Source of the DNA: Bacteroidales bacterium
GTDB taxonomy: Bacteria > Bacteroidota > Bacteroidia > Bacteroidales > UBA4181
DNA length: 24,352 nt
NCBI GenBank assembly: GCA_031287245.1
Contig: JAITTD010000272.1
Coordinates: 1 to 24,352 of the forward strand
Reading direction: 5' to 3'
A model generated the notes under the pieces. The model saw only the letters and a list, made by a program, of their open reading frames with translations. It was not told the DNA's origin and searched no databases. This document shows, one piece after another, positions 1-6,599 of the stretch. The position numbers and the translations under genes are program-made. Positions within the stretch are counted from its first letter, which is position 1. Each line of letters starts with the position of its first letter.

Positions 1-41
1 AGAGGCTGTCTGAATTTTCGGGCAGCCTCTTTTGATTTTTT
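1..41 (+). terminator. Rho-independent terminator of a gene lying left of the window
   Basis: The first 30 bases fold into a hairpin. The outer arms AGAGGCTG (1-8) and CAGCCTCT (23-30) are perfectly complementary, and the stem continues inward with wobble pairs to about 12 bp around an AATTTT loop. A T-rich run follows at 31-41. It would end transcription of an upstream plus-strand gene that is not in the window. Confidence 0.8.
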
Positions 42-231
42 GGGTATCTTTTTTATGCGTTTGCCCTGTTATCATTGCACATTGATGGGAAGTCAAAGAA
101 GAGCAGCAAAAAATATCTGATAGTGGCGCTTGGACTGCTGTTCACTGGCACATCGCCTTGCTGTTCGGAATGTAAATTATGATTTTAGAGAAGATAATTA
201 AACAAAAAAAATAAATTTGCAGGCAATTAAT
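42..231 (+). other. Non-coding gap with a possible decayed signal-peptide remnant
   Basis: No intact gene is visible. One frame (about 90-182) reads KSKKSSKKYLIVALG and further hydrophobic residues, then a stop at 180-182. That is a lysine-rich stretch followed by a hydrophobic core, as at the start of an exported protein. It has no in-frame ATG; the ATGs at 55 and 86 are in another frame. This may be another dead gene start, in keeping with the broken locus that follows, or chance. Confidence 0.25.
212..219 (+). promoter_or_regulatory. Bacteroidota-type -7 element upstream of the broken locus
   Basis: TAAATTTG matches the TAnnTTTG -7 consensus of the Bacteroidota primary sigma factor. It lies 12 bp before the ATG at 232. 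No clear TTTG is seen at the -33 position, so this is only a half-supported promoter. Confidence 0.4.
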
Positions 232-1260
232 ATGACGCAACACCATCCGAAAATGGAGCATAAACCCAACAGCCTGTTATGTGCTGTGGCTGTTTTGCTG
301 TGGATACTGTTTCCATCCGCACTGTTGGCGCAGGATCGGCATATCGCCCTGCTGTGCAGCCCGCGACCGGATTCCATTCTGCTGCGGTGGGCGCCCCGAC
401 TGTTATCGGCAACACGGTGACAGACAATGCAAAGGTGGAGTTGCAGTGGCTGTATCCGCCTGAAATGAACGGCTACATCAAAGGATTCAAGATATATCGT
501 TCATCCAAGCCCGAAGGCGTGAAGGATTTGCTCCGGCTGGTGGAAAACCCCGCCGCGCGGAGTTTCACGGACGAAAACCCCGAACTGACCAATTACTATG
601 CCGTGTCCGTGTTCAACGACACGCAGGAAACGCTTTCGCAATTGGTCACTTATGCCGAACTGGTGGACAGCATCCCGCCCGCGCCGCCTTCAGGATTGGC
701 AGGGATGATAGACAGCACCGGTCATGTATTCATCCGGTGGGCGCACAACACAGAAAAAGACCTTGACGGATACCGCGTTTACAAGGCAAACCGTCCCGAT
801 TTTGAGTTCGTGCTGGCATATCCGTCCGTCATCAAAGATACGGCTTTTGTGGATTCGGTGAACATCAAAACGCTTGATTCCAAGATATACTACAGGTTAC
901 GTGCCCTCTGCCTCGCTCAACTACAACCATAATCAGCTGCCGGACAATTACATGGGAACAGTGAGTTGCAATCTGTCGGTGCAAAAGACCCTTTGGGAAG
1001 TATTTCGGGCGGGAATGACAGCCACATACAGCAATATGTTCAACAAAGAGGAAAATACGGCAGAAGTGATGAACCTTCGTGTCACAGTCGGCTATACCCT
1101 GCAAAAGAAGCACAATTTCAACCTCAGTCTGGCAACAGTCCGCAATAACGCACAAACCGGCAAAACGACACAATATTCTGCCAATCTGGCATACAGTTAT
1201 TCTTTCGGCGTGTCGCTAACCCGTAAGGATAAGAAATGGTCGGCAACGGGGAATTTTTGA
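232..1260 (+). pseudogene. Fused remnants: Fn3-like secreted protein joined to an outer-membrane barrel protein
   Basis: Three pieces lie in successive frames. Piece 1 (232 to about 400) begins with a signal peptide ending near PSALLAQD and continues SPRPDSILLRWAP, the opening strand of a fibronectin-III-like domain. Piece 2 (about 395-900, another frame) has no start of its own and carries Fn3-like repeats, with motifs NGYIKGFKIYRS and LDGYRVYKA. Piece 3 (about 900-1260, back in the first frame) reads as alternating beta strands ending in Phe, typical of the C-terminal end of an outer-membrane barrel. The first seam lies in GCGCCCC, where both frames encode RWAP or GAPT. The second lies near 898-912. 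Bacteroidota Fn3 proteins of this kind are usually several hundred residues long, so I infer large deletions joining two or more genes. Programmed frameshifting is unlikely because the middle of the domain is missing. An assembly error is the main alternative. Confidence 0.6.
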
Positions 1261-1268
1261 CGGGAGAA

Positions 1269-2303
1269 CTACTTCCATATTTTCTCAATCCTCATGCCTT
1301 CGCTCACTTTGTGATACCCGTCTGTGATAAGCAGGTCGCCTTCCTGCAAGCCCTCGTTGATGACCACACCGAGGGCGGCAAGGTCGCCGGTTTGCACGAA
1401 CCGCTGTTTGGCTGCGGATCCGACGGCTAACCAGACGAAATGCCGCCCGTCTGCGGCAAGTTGAACGGTGCGTGCCGGCACAACAATGCGGCGGTTGTCG
1501 CTTTTCTGCAAATATACTTTGCCCACCATTCCGGGCATCAGCTGCCACTGGATATTGTCAATGCCTATCCGCACCTCGTAAGTGTGGGAAACGGGATTCG
1601 CCAAAACGCCTTTTTCTTCCACTTTTCCGTGAAATATGCTGTTTCCTGCCGCGGGAACCGTCACTTGTGCGGGCTGTCCGATGCGGATAGCACTGATTTC
1701 GTTTTCCGGAACGGGCGTTTTCACTTTCACCCTGTCCACCACTATCAAATTGAGGATGCCCAAATTGGGTGTGACGTTTTCGCCCGCTTCAATGGAACAG
1801 TTTGACACAACACCATCGCGCGGAGCGTGTAATCGGCTGTCTTCAAGGTTTTTGCGAGCGATGGCTTCTGTGGATTTTGCTTTTTGCAGGTCTGTCTGCA
1901 TCTCCACCCATTTCATATCAGTCAAACTGCCTTTTTCGTGCAGTTGCAGAAGCCTGTCGTAGCCGTCTTGAGCCTGATGAAGTGTTGACAGGGCGGCGTC
2001 GTAAGCGCTTTGAAGGTTGCCTCTATTCAATATCGCCAACAGTTGCCCTTTTTTGACCTTCTCACCTTCGCATACCAGCACTTTGTCCACATTGCCGGAA
2101 ACAGAAAAACTCAACGACAGCGATTGCGCCTCTTCCACTGTGCCTACATAGTGATGCCCCAAACTGACATTCTCTGCCACAATTTCCGACACACGTACCG
2201 GAATGACTTTTTCGGCTGCCGCTTCTTTTTTATTGCGGCATCCGCTCGCAAAAGTGACAGCAAATAATGCAGCAACACCATAAACAAGACCTTGTTTTAT
2301 CAT
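1269..2303 (-). CDS. RND-type efflux periplasmic adaptor lipoprotein (HlyD/AcrA/MexE family)
   Basis: The 344-residue protein has a lipoprotein signal with lipobox ASGC, giving a lipidated Cys at residue 22. It then shows the adaptor layout: a beta-barrel/lipoyl half (VSGNVDKVLVCEGEKVKKGQ, about 48-70), a helical hairpin (about 75-140), the second lipoyl half (LHAPRDGVVSNCSIEAGENV), the conserved PENEISAIRIGQPAQVTVPA barrel, and a C-terminal membrane-proximal domain ending in YHKVSEGMRIEKIW. Such proteins bridge an inner-membrane RND pump and a TolC-like channel. In Bacteroidota the pump gene normally follows directly. Here the gene ends 8 bp from the convergent pseudogene and no pump or TolC gene exists in the window. 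The ATG at 2303 gives a complete signal peptide. Family assignment is firm; the substrate is unknown. Confidence 0.9.
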   Translation of the reverse strand: MIKQGLVYGVAALFAVTFASGCRNKKEAAAEKVIPVRVSEIVAENVSLGHHYVGTVEEAQSLSLSFSVSGNVDKVLVCEGEKVKKGQLLAILNRGNLQSAYDAALSTLHQAQDGYDRLLQLHEKGSLTDMKWVEMQTDLQKAKSTEAIARKNLEDSRLHAPRDGVVSNCSIEAGENVTPNLGILNLIVVDRVKVKTPVPENEISAIRIGQPAQVTVPAAGNSIFHGKVEEKGVLANPVSHTYEVRIGIDNIQWQLMPGMVGKVYLQKSDNRRIVVPARTVQLAADGRHFVWLAVGSAAKQRFVQTGDLAALGVVINEGLQEGDLLITDGYHKVSEGMRIEKIWK

Positions 2304-2326
2304 CTTTTGTTTGTATGGATGAACTG

Positions 2327-2334
2327 CAAATATA
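2327..2334 (-). promoter_or_regulatory. -7 element of the efflux adaptor gene
   Basis: On the minus strand this reads TATATTTG, a full TAnnTTTG match, 23 bp before the adaptor ATG. Nineteen bp further upstream is TTTC (2354-2357), one base off the TTTG -33 box. Confidence 0.55.
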
Positions 2335-2339
2335 AAGAT

Positions 2340-2368
2340 ATTTTGGCAAATGTGAAAATTTTGGCAAA
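2340..2368. repeat. Two 11-bp direct repeats in the adaptor/atpD divergent promoter region
   Basis: ATTTTGGCAAA occurs at 2340-2350 and again, identical, at 2358-2368, start-to-start spacing 18 bp. They lie just upstream of the adaptor -7 box, covering its -33 region, where a repressor or activator could bind. Confidence 0.5.
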
Positions 2369-2391
2369 GATTTTGTATTTTCCGCTTTTAT

Positions 2392-2434
2392 TTTTCAAAG
2401 TGAAAAATAATCTCTATTTTTACCACTTTGAAAA
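2392..2434. promoter_or_regulatory. Long dyad / hairpin upstream of atpD
   Basis: TTTTCAAAGTG (2392-2402) is the exact reverse complement of CACTTTGAAAA (2424-2434). Immediately inside, AAAAATA (2403-2409) pairs with TATTTTT (2415-2421), leaving a 2-nt bulge (AC) and a 5-nt loop. The total is an 18-bp stem ending 32 bp before the atpD ATG. TATTTTTA (2415-2422) is one base off a -7 box, with TTTT 19 bp upstream, so the dyad could be an operator over the promoter. If transcription starts upstream, it would be a 5'-leader hairpin. Confidence 0.6.
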
Positions 2435-2466
2435 TATAGCGTATTTTAAACCCAAATATTGTCAGT

Positions 2467-3972
2467 ATGCCTGAAATTAGTGGAAAAATCATACAGGTTA
2501 TCGGACCTGTGGTAGATGTAAGTTTTGAGAATTTTGCAGATAACCTGCCGCATATTCACGAAGCATTAGAAGTGGAACGTCCTGACGGACAAAAAATTGT
2601 GTTGGAAGTTCAGCAAGACATAGGCGAAAACACCTTGCGTACCATCTCCATGGATTCCACCGACGGTTTGCAGCGCGGCATGAAAGTGATCGCCTTAGGT
2701 AGCGCTATTCGTATGCCCAAGGGCGACAACGTGCGCGGCAGACTGCTCAACGTCATCGGCAACGCCATTGACGGCATGGAACAAGTGGAAAGGGACGGTT
2801 ACGGCATTCACGGCGAACCGCCCAAGTTCGAGAACCTTACCACACAAACGGAAGTGCTTTTTACCGGTATCAAAGTCATCGACCTGCTCGAACCTTATGC
2901 AAAGGGCGGTAAAATCGGCTTGTTTGGTGGCGCCGGTGTAGGCAAAACCGTTATTATCATGGAATTGATTAACAATATCGCCAAGAAATATTCGGGAATG
3001 TCCGTATTTGCAGGCGTCGGCGAACGCACCCGCGAGGGTAACGACCTGCTTCGCGAAATGATAGAATCGGGCGTTATCAAATACGGCGAAGAGTTTCAAA
3101 AATCAATGGAAGAAGGCGGCTGGGACTTATCGAAAGTGGACAAGGAACAGTTGAAAGAATCGCAGGCTACTTTGGTGTTCGGGCAAATGAACGAGCCGCC
3201 GGGAGCACGTGCCAATGTAGCGCTGTCGGGGCTGACCATTGCCGAATCGTTTCGCGATGGCGACGGTTCAGGCAAAGGACGCGATATTTTGTTCTTTGTG
3301 GACAATATCTTCCGTTTCACACAGGCAGGATCGGAAGTTTCCGCACTGCTTGGGCGTATGCCGAGTGCCGTAGGTTACCAGCCCACACTGGCTACCGAAA
3401 TGGGCTTCATGCAGGAGCGCATCACCTCTACCAAAAGCGGTTCTATCACTTCGGTGGAAGCCATCTATGTGCCTGCCGACGACTTGACCGACCCCGCACC
3501 TGCCACCACCTTTGTACACCTGGACGCCACCACCGTGTTGAGCCGTAAAATATCCGAATTGGGCATCTACCCTGCGGTGGACCCTCTTGACTCCATGTCG
3601 CGCATCCTGACGCCTGAGATTGTAGGCAACGAACATTACGATACCGCCCAACGGGTGAAGGAATTACTGCAACGATACAAAGAATTGCAGGATATCATTG
3701 CTATTTTGGGTATGGACGAATTGTCGGAGCAGGATAAACTGGTAGTACAGCGTGCACGTCGTGTGCAACGCTTCCTGTCGCAGCCGTTTCACGTTGCCGA
3801 ACAGTTTACAGGACGCGCAGGCGTGTTCGTGGATATTCAGGATTCCATCAAAGGCTTCAACATGATTATGAATGGCGAAGTGGACCAATATCCCGAAGCC
3901 GCTTTCAGTATGGTTGGAACCATTGAGGAAGCCATCCAAAAAGGCGAACAGTTGCTGAAAGAGTCCAATTAA
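2467..3972 (+). CDS. atpD: F1F0 ATP synthase subunit beta
   Basis: The 501-residue protein is the catalytic beta subunit of the F1 head, which makes ATP at the inner face of the membrane. It has the N-terminal barrel (about 1-80), the P-loop GGAGVGKT (residues 154-161), GERTREGNDL after it, the Walker-B stretch ILFFVDNIFRFTQAGSEVSA, the adenine-site region, and the C-terminal DELSEQDKLVVQRARR region that carries the DELSEED-type loop. Length fits Bacteroidota homologues. The start at 2467 gives the standard MPEISGKIIQVIGPVVDV opening. atpC follows after 15 bp. The rest of the ATP synthase genes (a, b, c, alpha, gamma, delta) are absent from the window. Confidence 0.98.
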   Translation: MPEISGKIIQVIGPVVDVSFENFADNLPHIHEALEVERPDGQKIVLEVQQDIGENTLRTISMDSTDGLQRGMKVIALGSAIRMPKGDNVRGRLLNVIGNAIDGMEQVERDGYGIHGEPPKFENLTTQTEVLFTGIKVIDLLEPYAKGGKIGLFGGAGVGKTVIIMELINNIAKKYSGMSVFAGVGERTREGNDLLREMIESGVIKYGEEFQKSMEEGGWDLSKVDKEQLKESQATLVFGQMNEPPGARANVALSGLTIAESFRDGDGSGKGRDILFFVDNIFRFTQAGSEVSALLGRMPSAVGYQPTLATEMGFMQERITSTKSGSITSVEAIYVPADDLTDPAPATTFVHLDATTVLSRKISELGIYPAVDPLDSMSRILTPEIVGNEHYDTAQRVKELLQRYKELQDIIAILGMDELSEQDKLVVQRARRVQRFLSQPFHVAEQFTGRAGVFVDIQDSIKGFNMIMNGEVDQYPEAAFSMVGTIEEAIQKGEQLLKESN

Positions 3973-3987
3973 TCTAAAAATTACGAT

Positions 3988-4239
3988 ATGTTTTTGGAAG
4001 TCATCACCCCTCAAAAAACGGTTTATTCGGGCGAGGTAAACCTTGTCAAAGTGCCCGGGAGCAGCGGCTCTTTCGAGATTCTGAAAAACCATGCCCCCGT
4101 GATTTCCACCTTGTCGTCCGGCGAACTGAAATTTGACGCTGAGGATGGGCACACTGCCCGCTACCAGACAGGCAACGGTGTGGTGGAAGTAAAACAGAAC
4201 CACGTAATCGTGCTGGTTGATTTTATTGAACAAAAATAA
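3988..4239 (+). CDS. atpC: F1F0 ATP synthase subunit epsilon, short form
   Basis: The 83-residue protein corresponds to the N-terminal beta-sandwich of epsilon only (MFLEVITPQKTVYSGEV, VPGSSGSFEILKNHAPVIS, GVVEVKQNHVIVLVD). The C-terminal helical hairpin that inhibits ATP hydrolysis in many bacteria is missing. The short form is usual in Bacteroidota, so this is not a truncation specific to this strain. It lies 15 bp behind atpD and must be co-transcribed with it. The next gene starts 5 bp after its stop. Confidence 0.95.
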   Translation: MFLEVITPQKTVYSGEVNLVKVPGSSGSFEILKNHAPVISTLSSGELKFDAEDGHTARYQTGNGVVEVKQNHVIVLVDFIEQK

Positions 4240-4244
4240 ATGTC

Positions 4245-5000
4245 ATGAATGCAGTGAAATCGTTGATAATTTGTGTTGCTCTGTCTGTGTCTTCACAGTT
4301 GTACGCTCAAAAAAAAGTAACATTTACCGCTGCTGACGGACTGACCATTACGGCAGACCTCTATCGCGTGGACAAATACGCGCCGTTCATCATCCTGCTG
4401 CACCGCGAAAACAGCAGTCGCGGCGAGTATCAAGACATTGCTTTCAAGTTGCAGAAGTTAGGATTCAGCTGTTTGGCGGTTGACCTGCGCTACGGCAAAG
4501 AATGTAACTATGTGAGAAATGAAACATCCAAACAATATTTGGAACAAAACGGCGGAATACCCGCTACCATGCTCGATTGCGAAAAGGATATCGCTGCCGC
4601 CATTGGTTATGTTACAAATATTGCTATCAACAAGCGATTGATACTGATGGGAAGCAATTTTTCCGCATCATTGGCGATGAAAGCGGCAAACCACAACCAA
4701 CAAGTCACAGCGGCAATTGCTTTCAGCCCGGGAGAATATTTCGGCGCCAATGTACCTGTAAAAAAATGGCTGACGGATTTCGACCAATTGCTGTTTGTAG
4801 CCACCACTCAACACGAATATCCTTTTGTAACAGATTTGATTCAGACGATACCCACCAATCTGTTAACGCGCTTTCAGCCGACTGGCGGCAACGGTATGCA
4901 GGGCGCACCCGCTTTATGGAACGAAGAACCAACCTCTAACGAATACTGGATGTCGCTGATGTTGTTTCTCAACAAAGTGAAAGAAGCAAAATACAATTAG
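4245..5000 (+). CDS. Exported alpha/beta-hydrolase-like protein, apparently without a serine nucleophile
   Basis: The 251-residue protein opens with a signal peptide ending near QLYAQ (residue 22), so it is exported. The fold markers are FIILLHREN (strand plus oxyanion region, about 48-56), the GFSCLAVDLRYG strand and a nucleophile-elbow region RLILMGSNFSASLAMKAA. In dienelactone-hydrolase-like relatives the elbow is G-x-S-x-G/S. Here it is G136-S-N138-F-S140, with Asn at the nucleophile position. The C-terminal stretch GGNGMQGAPALW (214-225) also lacks the His normally seen before Gly. I infer a non-catalytic or altered family member. It starts 5 bp after atpC, so it is probably read from the atp promoter, though no functional link is evident. 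Confidence 0.75.
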   Translation: MNAVKSLIICVALSVSSQLYAQKKVTFTAADGLTITADLYRVDKYAPFIILLHRENSSRGEYQDIAFKLQKLGFSCLAVDLRYGKECNYVRNETSKQYLEQNGGIPATMLDCEKDIAAAIGYVTNIAINKRLILMGSNFSASLAMKAANHNQQVTAAIAFSPGEYFGANVPVKKWLTDFDQLLFVATTQHEYPFVTDLIQTIPTNLLTRFQPTGGNGMQGAPALWNEEPTSNEYWMSLMLFLNKVKEAKYN

Positions 5001-5022
5001 TAAATCTTATTAACAGCAATTA

Positions 5023-6108
5023 ATGGAAAAACAGCAAACAATTGTGTCATTTTTTGACATACAAGACCCTATTATATCGGTCAAACCGCTTGGTGCAGGA
5101 CATATCAACGATTCCTACAAGATGCTTACAGCCGGAGAGGCGCCGGATTACGTACTGCAACGCATCAACCATGCTATATTCAAGGATGTTCCTGCTTTGC
5201 AGAACAATATTCTTCGCGTCACCAATCATATTCGCAAAAAACTGACGGACGCCGGCGTAAAAAACATACAAAATCGCGTATTGCAACTGATTCCCGCCAA
5301 AGACGGCAAGTTGTTTCACCGAGATGGCGAAGGAAATTACTGGCGGATACTTCGCTTTGTGCCTGATAGTTACAGTTATGATGATGTGAACGCCGAACTG
5401 TCCTTGCAGGCAGGTCGTGCGTTCGGCGATTTTCAAACCATGCTGTCCGACCTTCCCGGCGAGCCGCTGGTGGAAACCATTCCCAATTTTCACAATATGG
5501 AAAGCCGGCTGGCTACCTTCCGCCAAGCGGTGAAGGACAATAAGGCGGGGCGTTTGCAAAAAACGCAGTATCTGGTGGATGAGATAGAAAAACGCGCCGA
5601 GGAAATGTGCCGCCCCGAACAACTGCACCGCGAAGGGAAACTGCCCAAGCGCATCAATCACTGCGACACGAAGGTGAACAACGTGCTGTTCGACAAAAAC
5701 GGCAATGTGCTTTGCGTGGTGGACTTGGACACGGTGATGCCGGGTTATGTACTTAGCGATTTTGGCGATTTCATGCGTACAGGAGCCAATACCGGCAAGG
5801 AAGACGACACAAATTTAAACAACGTATCCCTCAATATGCCTATTTTCGAGGCTTATACCAAAGGCTACCTTGAAAAAGCCAAATCGTTCCTGTTGCCTGT
5901 GGAAAAAGACCATCTCGCTTTTGGCGCTAAACTGCTGACTTATATGCAGGCCGTCCGCTTTTTCGCAGATTATCTTGACGGCGACTTGTACTACAAGATA
6001 CATTCGCCCGAACACAATTGGATTCGCACCCTTGCCCAGTTCAAACTGTTGCAGGATATGGAAAACAAATATGAACGAATGAAAAAAGCCGTTCAGGACG
6101 TTGTTTAA
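5023..6108 (+). CDS. N-acetylhexosamine 1-kinase-like phosphotransferase (APH fold)
   Basis: The 361-residue cytoplasmic kinase resembles NahK/LnpB of bifidobacteria, which phosphorylates GlcNAc/GalNAc at C1. Matching features are GHINDSYKM near residue 27, YVLQRINHAIFKDVPALQNNI, FGDFQTMLSDLPG, the catalytic loop H213-C-D215-T-K217-V-N-N220, the metal-binding D234-L-D236-T-V-M-P-G, and the C-terminal RFFADYLDGDLYYKIHSPEH. D215 is the expected catalytic base. In Bacteroidota such genes are sometimes mislabelled mucin-desulfating sulfatase. No lacto-N-biose phosphorylase or transporter lies nearby, so the donor sugar pathway (for example GlcNAc/GalNAc from mucin or the cell wall) is inferred. 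It begins 22 bp behind the hydrolase gene. Confidence 0.8.
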   Translation: MEKQQTIVSFFDIQDPIISVKPLGAGHINDSYKMLTAGEAPDYVLQRINHAIFKDVPALQNNILRVTNHIRKKLTDAGVKNIQNRVLQLIPAKDGKLFHRDGEGNYWRILRFVPDSYSYDDVNAELSLQAGRAFGDFQTMLSDLPGEPLVETIPNFHNMESRLATFRQAVKDNKAGRLQKTQYLVDEIEKRAEEMCRPEQLHREGKLPKRINHCDTKVNNVLFDKNGNVLCVVDLDTVMPGYVLSDFGDFMRTGANTGKEDDTNLNNVSLNMPIFEAYTKGYLEKAKSFLLPVEKDHLAFGAKLLTYMQAVRFFADYLDGDLYYKIHSPEHNWIRTLAQFKLLQDMENKYERMKKAVQDVV

Positions 6109-6116
6109 ATAGTTTT

Positions 6117-6146
6117 AAGTTTCAGGTTTCAGGTTTCAAGTTTGGG
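6117..6146. repeat. Heptamer tandem repeat at a convergent gene end
   Basis: The sequence repeats GTTTCAG/GTTTCAA-like heptamers three to four times between the kinase stop (6108) and inside the last codons of the minus-strand gene (stop 6129-6131). From memory, similar AACCTGAA-type heptamer runs are common between genes in Bacteroidota. No function is known to me. Confidence 0.55.
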
Positions 6147-6599
6147 CTGTTTCAGTTTTACTGTTTTCTGCATCAAAAGATGACCCTTTTTGTCTTCTAT
6201 GTGGATGGCTATTTTTTTGTATTTGCGCAAGCGTTCTTCGAGGTCGTAGAGGCGAATAAAATGTACCACAAAGTCATAACCCGTATGAGGCAACAAGCCT
6301 AAGGGAAAAATATCCCTGTCTCCGGGCGGGATAATTTTGAACTTCCGCTTTTTCATGCGCGGTTGACGAAATTCCACAATGGGCGGATTGATTTCTATCA
6401 TTTCTTTTGTCTTGTTGAAAACACTCACCGACATTTGCAAGCCACCGAAATATCTGCTTTTTGTGCGGATACGAAAGGGCGCTTTTTTATAACGCCTGTA
6501 AATATAACGCAAATAAACGACCGTCCCCACGATAACTGCCGCAGTTGCCGTCATCAACACTCGCATTCCCGAAGGGGATATAAAATCGTCAATTTTCAC
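6129..6599 (-). CDS. Small single-pass membrane protein of unknown function
   Basis: This 156-residue protein starts with GTG at 6599, which overlaps the end of the upstream LysM gene by 11 bp (the start lies within AGTGAAAATTGA). Translation is therefore probably coupled. One transmembrane helix lies at about residues 12-31 (MRVLMTATAAVIVGTVVYL), followed by a basic RYIYRRYKK stop-transfer and a beta-rich soluble domain of about 115 residues. By the positive-inside rule, the C-terminal domain should be cytoplasmic. I do not recognise the family. The overlap suggests it works with the LysM protein. Confidence 0.75.
   Translation of the reverse strand: MKIDDFISPSGMRVLMTATAAVIVGTVVYLRYIYRRYKKAPFRIRTKSRYFGGLQMSVSVFNKTKEMIEINPPIVEFRQPRMKKRKFKIIPPGDRDIFPLGLLPHTGYDFVVHFIRLYDLEERLRKYKKIAIHIEDKKGHLLMQKTVKLKQPKLET

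Noticed and set aside
2292..2474. 60-codon plus-strand frame before atpD
   Set aside because: It is AT-rich promoter DNA containing the repeats and the atpD dyad; no protein features.
3664..4233. 189-codon minus-strand frame
   Set aside because: It is antisense to the end of atpD and all of atpC, with no motif of its own.
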